DNA of 64,000 nucleotides from Pseudoxanthomonas sp. Root630 (GTDB lineage: Bacteria > Pseudomonadota > Gammaproteobacteria > Xanthomonadales > Xanthomonadaceae). The stretch covers positions 247,286-311,285 of the forward strand of contig NZ_LMGY01000016.1 of assembly GCF_001427585.1 (NCBI RefSeq). Direction: 5' to 3'. Position numbers and translations under genes: made by a program. Positions 1-7,584 of the stretch are shown piece after piece. The first letter of the stretch is position 1. Every line of letters begins with the position of its first letter. The notes beneath the pieces are model-generated. The model made no database searches. It saw nothing but the letters and a program-made list of their open reading frames with translations, and had not been told where the DNA came from.

Positions 1-278
1 GCGCTCGATCGACGGAAAGCGCTGGGTTTGGCAACCCAGTCTACGGAAGCGCATCTCGTCTTACGAAGGCGCATCCCGGCTACGGACGTTCCAATGCACG
101 CCACGTCGTGCGATGGCCGACATGAAACACCGTAGGCTGGGTTGGCCCCATCAAACCCAGCATCGCGCGATCCCGACGATCACGAGGTCAATCGACACCC
201 AAACACCTTCCGCCTCGGCGCGCGTCGCGCTCGATCGACGGAAAACGCTGGGTTTGGCAACCCAGCCTACGGAAGCGC
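1..278. repeat. GTAG palindrome (REP) cluster, no gene
   Basis: No gene is seen downstream of the araC-type gene. Three palindromes of the family GTAGGCTGGGTT...AACCCAGC lie at 21-44 (minus), 132-161 (plus) and 247-270 (minus). A block of about 52 bp at 1-52 recurs almost unchanged at 227-278, so this is itself a duplicated unit. GTAG-headed REPs are known in Xanthomonadaceae and are usually moved by RAYT transposases; none is encoded here. Confidence 0.8.
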
Positions 279-285
279 TTTCCGG

Positions 286-1359
286 TTACGAGAGTTCCAA
301 GGCGCGGGGCGTCGTGCGGTGCATCGCGCGATACGCCGTCGGTGTGCAGCCCATCGCGGACTTGAACGCGCGATTGAACGGGCCCAGCGAGGCGAAGCCG
401 GCATCGCCGCTGATGTCGAGGATGGTCGCATCGTCGTCCACGTCCATCAGCCGCGCGCAGGCATGGGCGATGCGGTGGCGGTTGATCATCTGATTGAAGT
501 TCTTCTCGCCCAACCCCTGGGTGAGCAGGCGACTGAGCCGGTGTTCGGCGGTGCCGAGGCGATGGGCGAGATCGGCGACCTTCAGCTCCGGCTCGCGGTA
601 CACCTGCAACGTGTCGAGCTGGCGCCGCAATGCACGCGCCAGCCGCGCGTCCTCATCGCTGAGCGGACCGGGCGCCGCGCGCGTCTCCGGTACCGCGTCC
701 ACCGTGGCTACCGGCACACGGCGGCGATGCCACAGCGCGGCATGGGTGAACAGGATCATTGCCATCGCGCACACCGGGATCACCCCGCCACGCACCGAGG
801 CGAGCCACGGCCAGGTGCCGGCCAGGGCGCCCATCAGCGTGGTGGTCAGCACGCAGGCGGCGAACAGAAGCAGGAATGCGACGCGCAGCCGACGCTCGGG
901 TTGCGGTAGCGACGCGAAGCCGCCGCGCAGCGCTTCCAGGAAGGTCAGCACCAGCAAGGTGGAACTGGCCAGCGTCAGCAGGCTGTCCAGGCCCGAGGCC
1001 CACGGCGACACCGCGCCGTGCGTGCCGAGCGTCGCACCGCGGTAGGCGGCGATCAGCAGGGCCACGCCGGCCGCGACCAGCACATGCACCCGGCCCACGC
1101 CGCCCTCGCCGCGGAACATCGCCCGCGACACCAGCCAGAATCCGTTGCAGGTCGCGCTGCCGCCGATGGCGACCGCCCACCGCATCCAGGTCGGCGCGCC
1201 GTCCATCCACGGCGACATCAACGAGAGCGCCATCGAGCCGCTGACCACCGCGAAGATCACATCGATATCGCGCTTCGGTCGCTGCCACAGCAGCGCCAGC
1301 AACGACACCACCGCCACTGCGACGGCCACTCCGGTTGCGCCTGCCTGCCAGCCTTGCAT
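286..1359 (-). CDS. Membrane-anchored AraC family transcriptional regulator
   Basis: A 357-aa protein. The N-terminal half has about six to seven hydrophobic segments (roughly residues 8-215). The C-terminal 100 residues form an AraC/HTH_18 DNA-binding domain, with helices around KVADLAHRLG and a second HTH ending in the family signature SLGPFNRAFKSAMGCTPTAYR split over the last 40 residues. An integral-membrane sensor fused to AraC output suggests control by a membrane or external signal; the ligand is unknown. I chose the ATG at 1359 because a GAGGA lies about 8 bp upstream; a longer frame starting at 1428 lacks this. The gene is divergent from the DUF2306 membrane protein, which is a plausible target. 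The C-terminal domain assignment is firm, the regulon is not. Confidence 0.9.
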   Translation of the reverse strand: MQGWQAGATGVAVAVAVVSLLALLWQRPKRDIDVIFAVVSGSMALSLMSPWMDGAPTWMRWAVAIGGSATCNGFWLVSRAMFRGEGGVGRVHVLVAAGVALLIAAYRGATLGTHGAVSPWASGLDSLLTLASSTLLVLTFLEALRGGFASLPQPERRLRVAFLLLFAACVLTTTLMGALAGTWPWLASVRGGVIPVCAMAMILFTHAALWHRRRVPVATVDAVPETRAAPGPLSDEDARLARALRRQLDTLQVYREPELKVADLAHRLGTAEHRLSRLLTQGLGEKNFNQMINRHRIAHACARLMDVDDDATILDISGDAGFASLGPFNRAFKSAMGCTPTAYRAMHRTTPRALELS

Positions 1360-1547
1360 GGTGTCGTCCTCGCGGGTCCCGGCACAGGGTGCGGCACCCG
1401 CACCGCCCAGCCAAGCGCCATCGGTCATGGCCGCGCGGTCGCATGCCGAATCGCCACGCGCGATCCGGCTGGCCGAATTCCGAATCGGCGAGACGCCCCC
1501 GGCGGGCGCTGCGCATCGTGCGGGCTGTCCCCACCGGAGCCTCCGCC

Positions 1548-2351
1548 ATGCCCACCCCGCGTTCCCTGCCCGCCCCGCCCCGCGTTCTCTCTTCCGGCGC
1601 CACCGCTTGGTTCATCGCCGCCACGTTCGGGCAATGGGCGTTCGTGGCGTTCATCGTGCTGTTCTTCGGCGGGCCGGTGCTGGGCGGCGATCTGTCGCCC
1701 CTCAATGCCAAGCCGCACGTCACCGGCTATGTGCCCGGCGATGTCGTCGGCAACCTGCAGTTCGTCGGCCATGCGCTGCTGGCCGGGCTGGTGACCTTTG
1801 CCGGCGCGTGGCAGTTGATCCCCGCGCTGCGTCGGCGCTGGCCCGCGCTGCACCGCTGGAACGGCCGCGTCTTCCTGTCGGTCGCGCTGGTGGTCACGCT
1901 TACCGGCTTCTATCTGGTGTGGGTGCGCGGCTCGCAGCTGGGGCCGGCCAGCAACCTGTCGATCTCGTTGAACGGGTTATTGATCGTGATCTTCGCGCTG
2001 CTGGCCTGGCGCAGTGCGCGAAGGAAAGACATCGCCACGCACCGCCGCCATGCCCTGCGCGCGTACCTGCTGGTCAACGGGGTGTGGTTCCTGCGCATCG
2101 GCATCATGCTGACCGGGCTGGTGTTGGCGCCGCTGGGGATCAAGATCGACTACACCGGCGCGCCCTTCATCCTGGTCAGCTTCGGCAGCTGGCTGGTGCC
2201 GCTGGCGGTGCTGGCGCTGTACTTCCACGCGGAGCGATCACCGCGCACGGGCGTGAAGGTGGTGATGGGCACCGCGCTATGGCTGCTGGCGCTGCTCACG
2301 GCGGCCGGCAGCGCGGCGGCGATCGCCTTCATGTGGTGGCCGGTCTTGTAG
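1548..2351 (+). CDS. DUF2306 family membrane protein
   Basis: A 267-aa polytopic membrane protein with about seven hydrophobic segments. Its pattern matches DUF2306: a histidine in the segment QFVGHALLAG, then RWPALHRWNGRVFL after the third segment, then HRRHALRAYLL. Function in the family is not established; the conserved histidines resemble those of membrane haem or quinone proteins, but that is inference. The ATG at 1548 is preceded by GGAG at 1535-1538. The divergent gene on the left is a membrane-bound AraC-type regulator, and the 188-bp gap between them repeats the short motif CCGAATCG at 1446 and 1480, which could be regulator sites. Confidence 0.85.
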   Translation: MPTPRSLPAPPRVLSSGATAWFIAATFGQWAFVAFIVLFFGGPVLGGDLSPLNAKPHVTGYVPGDVVGNLQFVGHALLAGLVTFAGAWQLIPALRRRWPALHRWNGRVFLSVALVVTLTGFYLVWVRGSQLGPASNLSISLNGLLIVIFALLAWRSARRKDIATHRRHALRAYLLVNGVWFLRIGIMLTGLVLAPLGIKIDYTGAPFILVSFGSWLVPLAVLALYFHAERSPRTGVKVVMGTALWLLALLTAAGSAAAIAFMWWPVL

Positions 2352-2370
2352 GCCGCGACCTCGCTCCTCC

Positions 2371-2439
2371 GTAGGCTGGGTTGCCAAACCCAGCGCTCGG
2401 GATCACACCGCGCTCTGCTTGGTTTGCAAACCAGCCTAC
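2371..2439. repeat. Inverted pair of GTAG palindromes (REPIN)
   Basis: A plus-strand GTAGGCTGGGTTGCCAAACC-type palindrome at 2371-2394 is followed by its inverted partner at 2417-2439. It lies between the convergent ends of the DUF2306 gene and the small membrane protein gene, where it could act as a bidirectional terminator or mRNA-stabilising structure. Confidence 0.85.
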
Positions 2440-2458
2440 GTGGCGGACGTGTCGCGCT

Positions 2459-2641
2459 TCACCGCTTGCAGGTGTTGACACCCAGCAGGCGGTACAGCGG
2501 GCAGAAATTGAACAACCCCGTCGCCAGCGGCACCACGCCGATCCACGCCCACACCGGTCCGCCGACGATCGCCCAGCCGATCAGCAGCGCGCCGACCACC
2601 ACACGGACGCCTTTGTCGAAGCCACCTACGTTCGCTTTCAT
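2459..2641 (-). CDS. YgaP-like (DUF2892) small membrane protein
   Basis: A 60-aa protein with two closely spaced hydrophobic helices. The N-terminus MKANVGGFDKGVRVVVGALLIG and the end FNFCPLYRLLGVNTCK are typical of the inner-membrane YgaP-like/DUF2892 family, with its characteristic CPLY and NTC cysteines. In other bacteria the domain is often found alone or fused to rhodanese; its job is unclear, with sulfur handling suggested by the fusions. Here it stands alone and convergent with the DUF2306 gene. Length and sequence fit the family well. Confidence 0.88.
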   Translation of the reverse strand: MKANVGGFDKGVRVVVGALLIGWAIVGGPVWAWIGVVPLATGLFNFCPLYRLLGVNTCKR

Positions 2642-2826
2642 GACGATGCCCTCCGGAAGGTATCGCCAGCCTGAGCGGCCCGCTGCGGCGGCGCATTGAT
2701 CGGGATCAACGGCGCGCCGCTGTTACGACGAAGTGAACATCGCGCGCGCACGACGTACGGTTGGCCGTCGCTTCATCACCGGGGCGTTGGACGGAATGCA
2801 CGGCATGTCGCCGAAGGAGTCGCATC

Positions 2827-3810
2827 ATGGCCGACCGTCCCCGTTTTCCCGGCGGTACTTTTGGCAATCGCTTCGGCGATCCCGCCATCGATGGCGAAGT
2901 ACTGCCGCCGCCGATCGATCCGGAACGCTTCCGGCATATCCAGTTGCTCAACGAAGCGGTGCTGGTGAACTTCGCCGCGTCGCCCAATCCGCGCACGCCG
3001 TGGGGGTGGTCGACGCTGGCCTGGGACGTGACGATGCCGACCACCTTCCTGCCCGGTGTGCACGTGGAGGCGGTGTTGTTCGGCGAAGGCGAGCAGATCG
3101 TGCCGGCGCAGGGCACGCGGCCTGCGCGGCCGTACAACGAGACCACCTACACGCTGTCGCTGCGCACGCCGCTGGCCGTGCGGATGATGGGCCAGGTGAC
3201 GCTGGGTATCGATTTCGGCGCGTGCTTCGAACTGCCCCAGCGCAGCGACGTGATCCGCGACCTGATCCGCGAGGAAGTGCGCCGTGCCTTCCCGTCCTCG
3301 GGCCAGGTGACGTTGCGCGGCAGCGAGATCGGCGTGGATTTCGGCATCAACAGTTTCGTCGTCGACATCCCGCTGACGGCGGATGTGCCGAACTGGTTCG
3401 ACGCCGACATCGACATGACGCTGGGCTTCGAGGTGTTCCCGGTGGATGGGCGGGTGGCGGCACGTTACGGGTTCGCACGGACGAGTGTGTCGTTCGGCAC
3501 CGCGTCGGCCATCCTGTCCGGTGGCTGTTCGTCGGCGGTGGCGAAGGCGCTGGAAGCGGCGTGCGACGGGTTCTTCGATGGCTTCATCGGCCCGGCCATC
3601 GCGCGGCAGTTGCGCGACCAGGTGCAGGCGGGCATGAACACGGCGCTCGCCGAATTCAACCAGGGCCGTTCACCGCCGTACAAGGTGCACGACTTCTCGC
3701 TGACCGAATTCAACCTGCTGGTACGCGTGTGCCCGGTCAGCGCGCCACCACCGCCGCCGGACCCGAATCGTCCGGGGCGCGATGGCGGTCTTGAACCGCT
3801 GCATAGCTGA
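2827..3810 (+). CDS. Hypothetical protein, 327 aa, family not recognised
   Basis: I do not recognise this protein. It has no signal peptide or transmembrane segment. The first 130 residues look like a beta-rich domain. The middle (about 130-260) carries regularly spaced Asp/Phe patterns such as GIDFGACFELP and GVDFGINSFVVDIP, followed by a short Gly/Cys stretch (SGGCSSAVAKALEAACDGFF). The C-terminus is a Pro-rich tail (APPPPPDPN). The ATG at 2827 has a clear AAGGAG at 2814-2819. It is a single-gene unit followed by the large REP array. Codon use looks like that of its neighbours, so it is probably a native gene. Confidence 0.75.
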   Translation: MADRPRFPGGTFGNRFGDPAIDGEVLPPPIDPERFRHIQLLNEAVLVNFAASPNPRTPWGWSTLAWDVTMPTTFLPGVHVEAVLFGEGEQIVPAQGTRPARPYNETTYTLSLRTPLAVRMMGQVTLGIDFGACFELPQRSDVIRDLIREEVRRAFPSSGQVTLRGSEIGVDFGINSFVVDIPLTADVPNWFDADIDMTLGFEVFPVDGRVAARYGFARTSVSFGTASAILSGGCSSAVAKALEAACDGFFDGFIGPAIARQLRDQVQAGMNTALAEFNQGRSPPYKVHDFSLTEFNLLVRVCPVSAPPPPPDPNRPGRDGGLEPLHS

Positions 3811-3865
3811 GCCCACATCAGCGCACGACCCGCGCCGTTGAATCCCACGGCGCCGGTGGCGCTCC

Positions 3866-4391
3866 GTAGGCTGGGTTGCCAAAGCCAGCGCTTGGGATAG
3901 GTCCGCGCTCTGCTGGGTTTACAACCCAGCCTACGGCCATACACGGAACCGTTGCAGGCCACCCGCAGGCCCCGCTCCTCGTAGGCTGGGTTGCCAAACC
4001 CAGCGCTCAAGACAGGTCCGCGCTCAGCTGGGTTTGCAACCCAGCCTACGGCCGTACACGGAACCGTTGCAGGCCATCCGCGGCCCCGCGCCTCGTAGGC
4101 TGGGTTGCCAAACCCAGCGCTCGGGCCTGGTCTGCGCTCTGCTGGGTTTACAACCCAGCCTACGGCTGTACACGGGACCGTTGCAGGCGATCCGCGGCCC
4201 CGCTCCTCGTAGGCTGGGTTGCCAAACCCAGCGCTTGGGACAGGTCCGCGCTCTGCTGGGTTTACAACCCAGCCTACGGCTGTACACGGGACCGTTGCAG
4301 GCGATCCGCGACCCCGCTCCTCGTAGGCTGGGTTGCCAAACCCAGCGCTCGGGACAGGTCCGCGCTCTGCTGGGTTTGCAACCCAGCCTAC
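3866..4391. repeat. Tandem array of five inverted GTAG repeat pairs
   Basis: Five nearly identical units start at 3866, 3981, 4095, 4209 and 4323 (period 114-115 bp). Each unit has a GTAGGCTGGGTTGCCAAACC-type palindrome, a spacer of about 20 bp, the inverted partner ending in AACCCAGCCTAC, and a linker with TACACGGAACCGTTGCAGG or close variants. This is a REPIN amplified head to tail. Open reading frames across it in both strands are artefacts of the repeat. The rest of the gap between 3811 and 4448 shows no gene. Confidence 0.92.
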
Positions 4392-4448
4392 GGCTGCACG
4401 CGAGCGTGATCATTGGGTCTCGCCGACCGGCGGCGCTTGACACATTTA

Positions 4449-4466
4449 GATAGTTAGCTAACTATC
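4449..4466. promoter_or_regulatory. Perfect 18-bp palindrome, likely SdpR-type operator
   Basis: GATAGTTAGCTAACTATC is a perfect inverted repeat ending 6 bp before the ATG of the ArsR/SdpR-like gene. ArsR-family autorepressors commonly bind such AT-rich palindromes over their own promoter, so this is the probable self-operator. Confidence 0.75.
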
Positions 4467-4471
4467 GCATC

Positions 4472-4768
4472 ATGAGCCAGGTCTTCCGCGCCCTTTCCGA
4501 TCCCACCCGCCGGCAGGTGCTGCAGTTGCTGCGCCAGGGCCCGATGAGTGCGGGTGAGTTGAGCGATCAGTTCGATGTGTCGAAGCCGACGATGTCGGCG
4601 CATTTCGCGGTGTTGAAGGAGGCCGACCTGGTGCATGCGGAAAAGGTCGGCAAGTCGGTGATCTATCACTTGAAGCTGTCGGTGCTGGAAGACGCGCTGC
4701 TCGGCTTCGTCCATTCGTTCGGCACGGGCAAGGCCGCGCCGAAGGCCAAGAAGGAGTCGTCGCGATGA
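4472..4768 (+). CDS. SdpR-like ArsR family autorepressor
   Basis: A 98-aa winged-helix protein. FRALSDPTRRQVLQLLRQGP at the N-terminus and the recognition helix region VSKPTMSAHFAVLKEADLV are the SdpR/ArsR pattern; there is no metal-binding Cys box of classical ArsR sensors. It should repress its own two-gene operon through the 18-bp palindrome just upstream. The stop codon overlaps the ATG of the next gene (ATGA at 4765-4768), so both products are co-translated. In Bacillus the equivalent SdpR is titrated by the membrane protein SdpI; the neighbour here fills the same position. The signal is unknown. Confidence 0.88.
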   Translation: MSQVFRALSDPTRRQVLQLLRQGPMSAGELSDQFDVSKPTMSAHFAVLKEADLVHAEKVGKSVIYHLKLSVLEDALLGFVHSFGTGKAAPKAKKESSR

Positions 4769-5145
4769 ACAGAGAAGTGGTTACCAGCCTGGCGTGGGGC
4801 ATCGGCATCGTGGTGCTGGCGCTGTGCGCGACGTTCGCCCGCAAGCAGGGCGTGATCGATAGCGAGATGGTCGACCGCATCGTGATGGGGGCGATCGGGT
4901 TGATGGTGGCGTGGTTCGGCAACCAGATGCCGAAGCGGTTCGTGCCCAGTGCACGGGCGCGGCAGGCGCAGCGCGTGGCCGGTTGGTCGATGGCGCTCAG
5001 CGGCCTGGTCTATGCGGGGTTCTGGATCGCGGCGCCGAAGGACGTGGCGGTGATCGGCGGCTCGCTGGCGGTGTTGCTGGGTATCGGAGTGACGGTGGCG
5101 TATTGCTTGTCGCTACGGAACAGGGCGCGGATGTCGGGGGTGTGA
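4765..5145 (+). CDS. Membrane protein paired with SdpR-like repressor
   Basis: A 126-aa protein with three or four hydrophobic segments (about residues 7-25, 39-57, 74-92, 98-116) and a basic loop (PKRFVPSARARQAQR) between the second and third. Position, size and the ATGA overlap with the upstream repressor gene resemble SdpI-type immunity/signalling proteins, and the segment GNQMPK recalls the SdpI family, but similarity is not strong enough to name it with certainty. It may anchor or inactivate the repressor in response to a membrane signal. No third gene follows in the operon. Confidence 0.7.
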   Translation: MNREVVTSLAWGIGIVVLALCATFARKQGVIDSEMVDRIVMGAIGLMVAWFGNQMPKRFVPSARARQAQRVAGWSMALSGLVYAGFWIAAPKDVAVIGGSLAVLLGIGVTVAYCLSLRNRARMSGV

Positions 5146-5504
5146 GCAGGACCGCTATCGAGGCTTTTTGCCTCATAGGTCAGGCTTAGCGTGAGTAGAA
5201 CCACCCTCTTCCGCCGATGCGTGCACCTTTTGGGTGAAACGTTGGATGTTTTCCGGTATCGCGACACCGTTAGTGAGAGAAGAGATACCGTAAGTGTTAG
5301 AAGATGGGGCTTTGGAGGGTCTGGCGAGGGCGTTTGTGTGAGGAGAAGATGGACCAAGGCCCACCCTACGTGATTCGCGCGCTCACCGACCCCAGACCCA
5401 GGGCGGGCTCAAGCCCGCCGTGCGGACTCGCTGAGTCGCGTCGTCCGCCAAACCACCACCTTCACCGCTCTCCCATCACATCCAACTCCAGTCAAAGCCA
5501 ACGC
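5146..5504. other. Intergenic stretch with direct repeats and REP remnants
   Basis: No gene is supported here. Two imperfect 21-bp direct repeats lie head to tail at 5264 and 5285 (ACACCGTTAGTG... and ATACCGTAAGTG...). Near the right end are a reversed GTAGGGTGGGCCTTGG-type palindrome (about 5352-5371) and a GGCGGGCT-AAGCCCGCC hairpin (about 5402-5420). Base composition is visibly lower in GC from here into the HNH gene. Confidence 0.6.
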
Positions 5505-6308
5505 ATGGACAAGAACGAAGAAGCGAAGTTTGAGGCCGTACTTCATGACGCGATACTGAAGGCGAAGGAGAAGGGCTATCACCCGAATAGATTCATCGGA
5601 ATGATCGCCAGCAAAGGGGCCTTCCGAACGGTCAAAGACATCGTGGCTAGCGGAAAGCCCTCCGAGGGATTCAATACTCTAGTGCTGGCCAACAGCGTCG
5701 AGCTCACATGCGAAGCGATCATCGTCGAAACGGAATGGAGACGCTTCTTCGACGATGATCTTCTAGAGATCGCAGAGAAGAGACTTAGCCAGTTCGGATA
5801 TGCCTGGAAGAAACATCAGGACGAAGTGCTCTTGCAGGCGGCGCCACCACCTGATGCAGAACGAGGCCCTGGTGCAGAACAAGGCGATGATTTCATTCCG
5901 CCTGACGCAGATCACCGCCAACGTCAGCTGCGCGAGCCCTACTCCCGACCAGGACAAGTGAACTTCCGCCGCATGCTGATAAGCATGCACGGACCCTATT
6001 GCATGCTCACTCAGACAGACGTGGAGGAAGCACTTGAGGCAGCGCACATCTGCGCTTACATGGGTGAACAATCCGACCATCCATTGAACGGGTTACTCCT
6101 CAGGAGAGACATTCACAGCCTGTTCGATCGCTACATGCTGAGCATCCATCCCGAAACGCTTCAGGTATGCCTGTCGGAAAGACTCAGATCGTCAAAGACC
6201 TATCGCGATCTCGACGGGAAGATTCTTAATGTGGACGCCAACGGGAAGGGACCCTCACGAAAAGCGCTTCGCGTGCATTTCGATACATTCACAAGGGACA
6301 ACTTGTAG
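5505..6308 (+). CDS. HNH_2-type endonuclease with unknown N-terminal domain
   Basis: A 267-aa protein. The C-terminal part (about 150-215) matches the HNH_2 nuclease domain: FRRMLISMHGPYC, then LEAAHICAYMG with H181, PLNGLLL with N195 and the closing RDIHSLFDRYMLSI with H204. The N-terminal 100 residues carry a helical module (GAFRTVKDIVASGKPSEGF, then VELTCEAIIVETEW, then LLEIAEKRLSQFGYAW) that I recall from other genes of presumed defence or nuclease function but cannot name. Residues 110-148 are an acidic linker. The coding region has clearly lower GC and different codon use from the flanks, which suggests transfer. It is a solitary gene without a methylase or helicase partner. The ATG at 5505 lacks a good Shine-Dalgarno. 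Confidence 0.82.
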   Translation: MDKNEEAKFEAVLHDAILKAKEKGYHPNRFIGMIASKGAFRTVKDIVASGKPSEGFNTLVLANSVELTCEAIIVETEWRRFFDDDLLEIAEKRLSQFGYAWKKHQDEVLLQAAPPPDAERGPGAEQGDDFIPPDADHRQRQLREPYSRPGQVNFRRMLISMHGPYCMLTQTDVEEALEAAHICAYMGEQSDHPLNGLLLRRDIHSLFDRYMLSIHPETLQVCLSERLRSSKTYRDLDGKILNVDANGKGPSRKALRVHFDTFTRDNL

Positions 6309-6520
6309 GAACCAGGTCACGGTGCCTGGGCGCATCCAAGATCAGGTCCGCAGAGTGTCCTTAACCAATAGCGACCAGGGATGCCTTATCAAAGAAGCAT
6401 CCACTCGACCCGGCGCCACATAAAAGCATGGTCATTGCAAGCTGCACCCGGTAATGTCACGCCCACACCTCCCCCGCTCCTCCACATGAAGTCCCCCACA
6501 CCCGTCTCCCCCACCCCCGC

Positions 6521-7393
6521 ATGACCGACGCCCCCAGCCGCCTGCGCGCGGCGTTGTTGGGCCCGCTGGACAGGGAAGACGTCTACATCAAACAGAGGGA
6601 GCGCCGGATCGCCGCTCTGGCGAGCCTGTTGGTGCACCTCCTGTTCCTGCTGGCCCTGCTGTACTCCTCCAAGCTGGAGCTGTCCCCGCCCGAGGGCAGC
6701 AGCAGCGGGGGTGCGCGCGTCAAAGTGGACTTCCTGGGCGAGACCGACCGCGACGACCAGCGCCCGCCCGTCCCGCCGACCGGCGTCCAGGCCCCGCAAC
6801 AACGCCCCCGCCCGCCCAAACCCCTGGTGACCACCCCCGTCACCTCGCCCGTCGACGCCACCCGCGTGACCGAGGCCGAGAACCCCGTGGCCGAAGAAGA
6901 AGCCGCACCCCAGCCGACCTCGTCCGAACAAGCCCTGCCCCAACCCCAGACCCGGCCACCCGCGAGCCAACCGTCGTGGCGCCGCTCCGCCCAGTGGGGC
7001 CAACCACCCGGCATGCTCGCCCAGGACACCGCCCCCGAGAACCGCGGCCCCACCGTCGGCAGCGGCCGCAGCCAAGGCCGTGGCCAGGACAACGAAGCGC
7101 CCAGCATGGGCGTGGACGGCCACCAGATCTATTACGACCTGCGCAACGAGATCCGCGTGCAGGAATGGCAGGCCCGCGGCATGACCGAACTCTCCTTCCC
7201 CCTGCCCGGCCGCCGCGAATACATGGTCTGCCCGCTGGAAATCGTCGCCCGCCGCGGCTCCGGCGGCTGCCGCCTGGTGGAACCGAACGACCCTGCCATG
7301 GCCGGCATCGGCGACGCCCGCGACGTGGTCACCGTCGAACGCGTCTACCGCCGCGGCGAACTGATCTGGCGCGGGCCGGGCGCGTACCGCTGA
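6521..7393 (+). CDS. TonB-like proline-rich inner-membrane protein
   Basis: A 290-aa protein with the architecture of TonB/TolA-like energisers or scaffold proteins: a short cytoplasmic N-terminus, one transmembrane helix (about residues 30-50, AALASLLVHLLFLLALL), a long Pro/Gln/Glu-rich periplasmic stretch (about 55-180) and a C-terminal globular domain with two cysteines (CPLEIVARRGSGGCRL). The N-terminal RERRIAALASLLVHLL is typical of TonB family members. It lacks the usual TonB C-terminal YP motif and has no ExbB/ExbD genes beside it, so assignment to energy transduction is tentative. No clear Shine-Dalgarno precedes the ATG at 6521. Confidence 0.72.
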   Translation: MTDAPSRLRAALLGPLDREDVYIKQRERRIAALASLLVHLLFLLALLYSSKLELSPPEGSSSGGARVKVDFLGETDRDDQRPPVPPTGVQAPQQRPRPPKPLVTTPVTSPVDATRVTEAENPVAEEEAAPQPTSSEQALPQPQTRPPASQPSWRRSAQWGQPPGMLAQDTAPENRGPTVGSGRSQGRGQDNEAPSMGVDGHQIYYDLRNEIRVQEWQARGMTELSFPLPGRREYMVCPLEIVARRGSGGCRLVEPNDPAMAGIGDARDVVTVERVYRRGELIWRGPGAYR

Positions 7394-7400
7394 TGGACCC

Positions 7401-7543
7401 GTAGGCTGGGTTGATAAACCCAGCATCGGATGTTTCCCCGCACGGGATGCTGGGTCTGTCGACCCAGCCTACGAAAAGCCTGCACTCGGGTGCACAAAGA
7501 AAAACCCCGCCGAAGCGGGGTTTCTCGTAGTGCGGCTTTCATG
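7401..7543. repeat. Left 143-bp direct repeat flanking higBA
   Basis: Contains an inverted GTAG pair (GTAGGCTGGGTTGATAAACC ... GGTCTGTCGACCCAGCCTAC) plus the linker CTGCACTCGGGTGC and a strong terminator hairpin. The same 143-bp block recurs at 8305-8447 with about 90 percent identity by eye and in the same orientation, so the higBA genes sit between two direct repeats 904 bp apart. Confidence 0.88.
7498..7525. terminator. Bidirectional Rho-independent terminator
   Basis: AAACCCCGC CGAA GCGGGGTTT forms a GC stem with flanking A and T runs, able to end transcription of the TonB-like gene from the left and of higBA from the right. A near-identical copy lies at 8402-8429. Confidence 0.8.
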
Positions 7544-7584
7544 CGGCGACGATGCACCAGGCGCAGGACGGTGCTGTCCTGGTC

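Noticed and set aside
3866-4391. CRISPR-like regular array
   Set aside because: The repeats are long inverted pairs with a 114-bp period, and the intervening DNA is conserved rather than unique, so there are no spacers; no cas genes are near.
3876-4453. Repetitive peptides encoded in both strands
   Set aside because: They are translations of the tandem GTAG repeat array; the repeated peptide follows the DNA repeat in every frame and there is no ribosome site.
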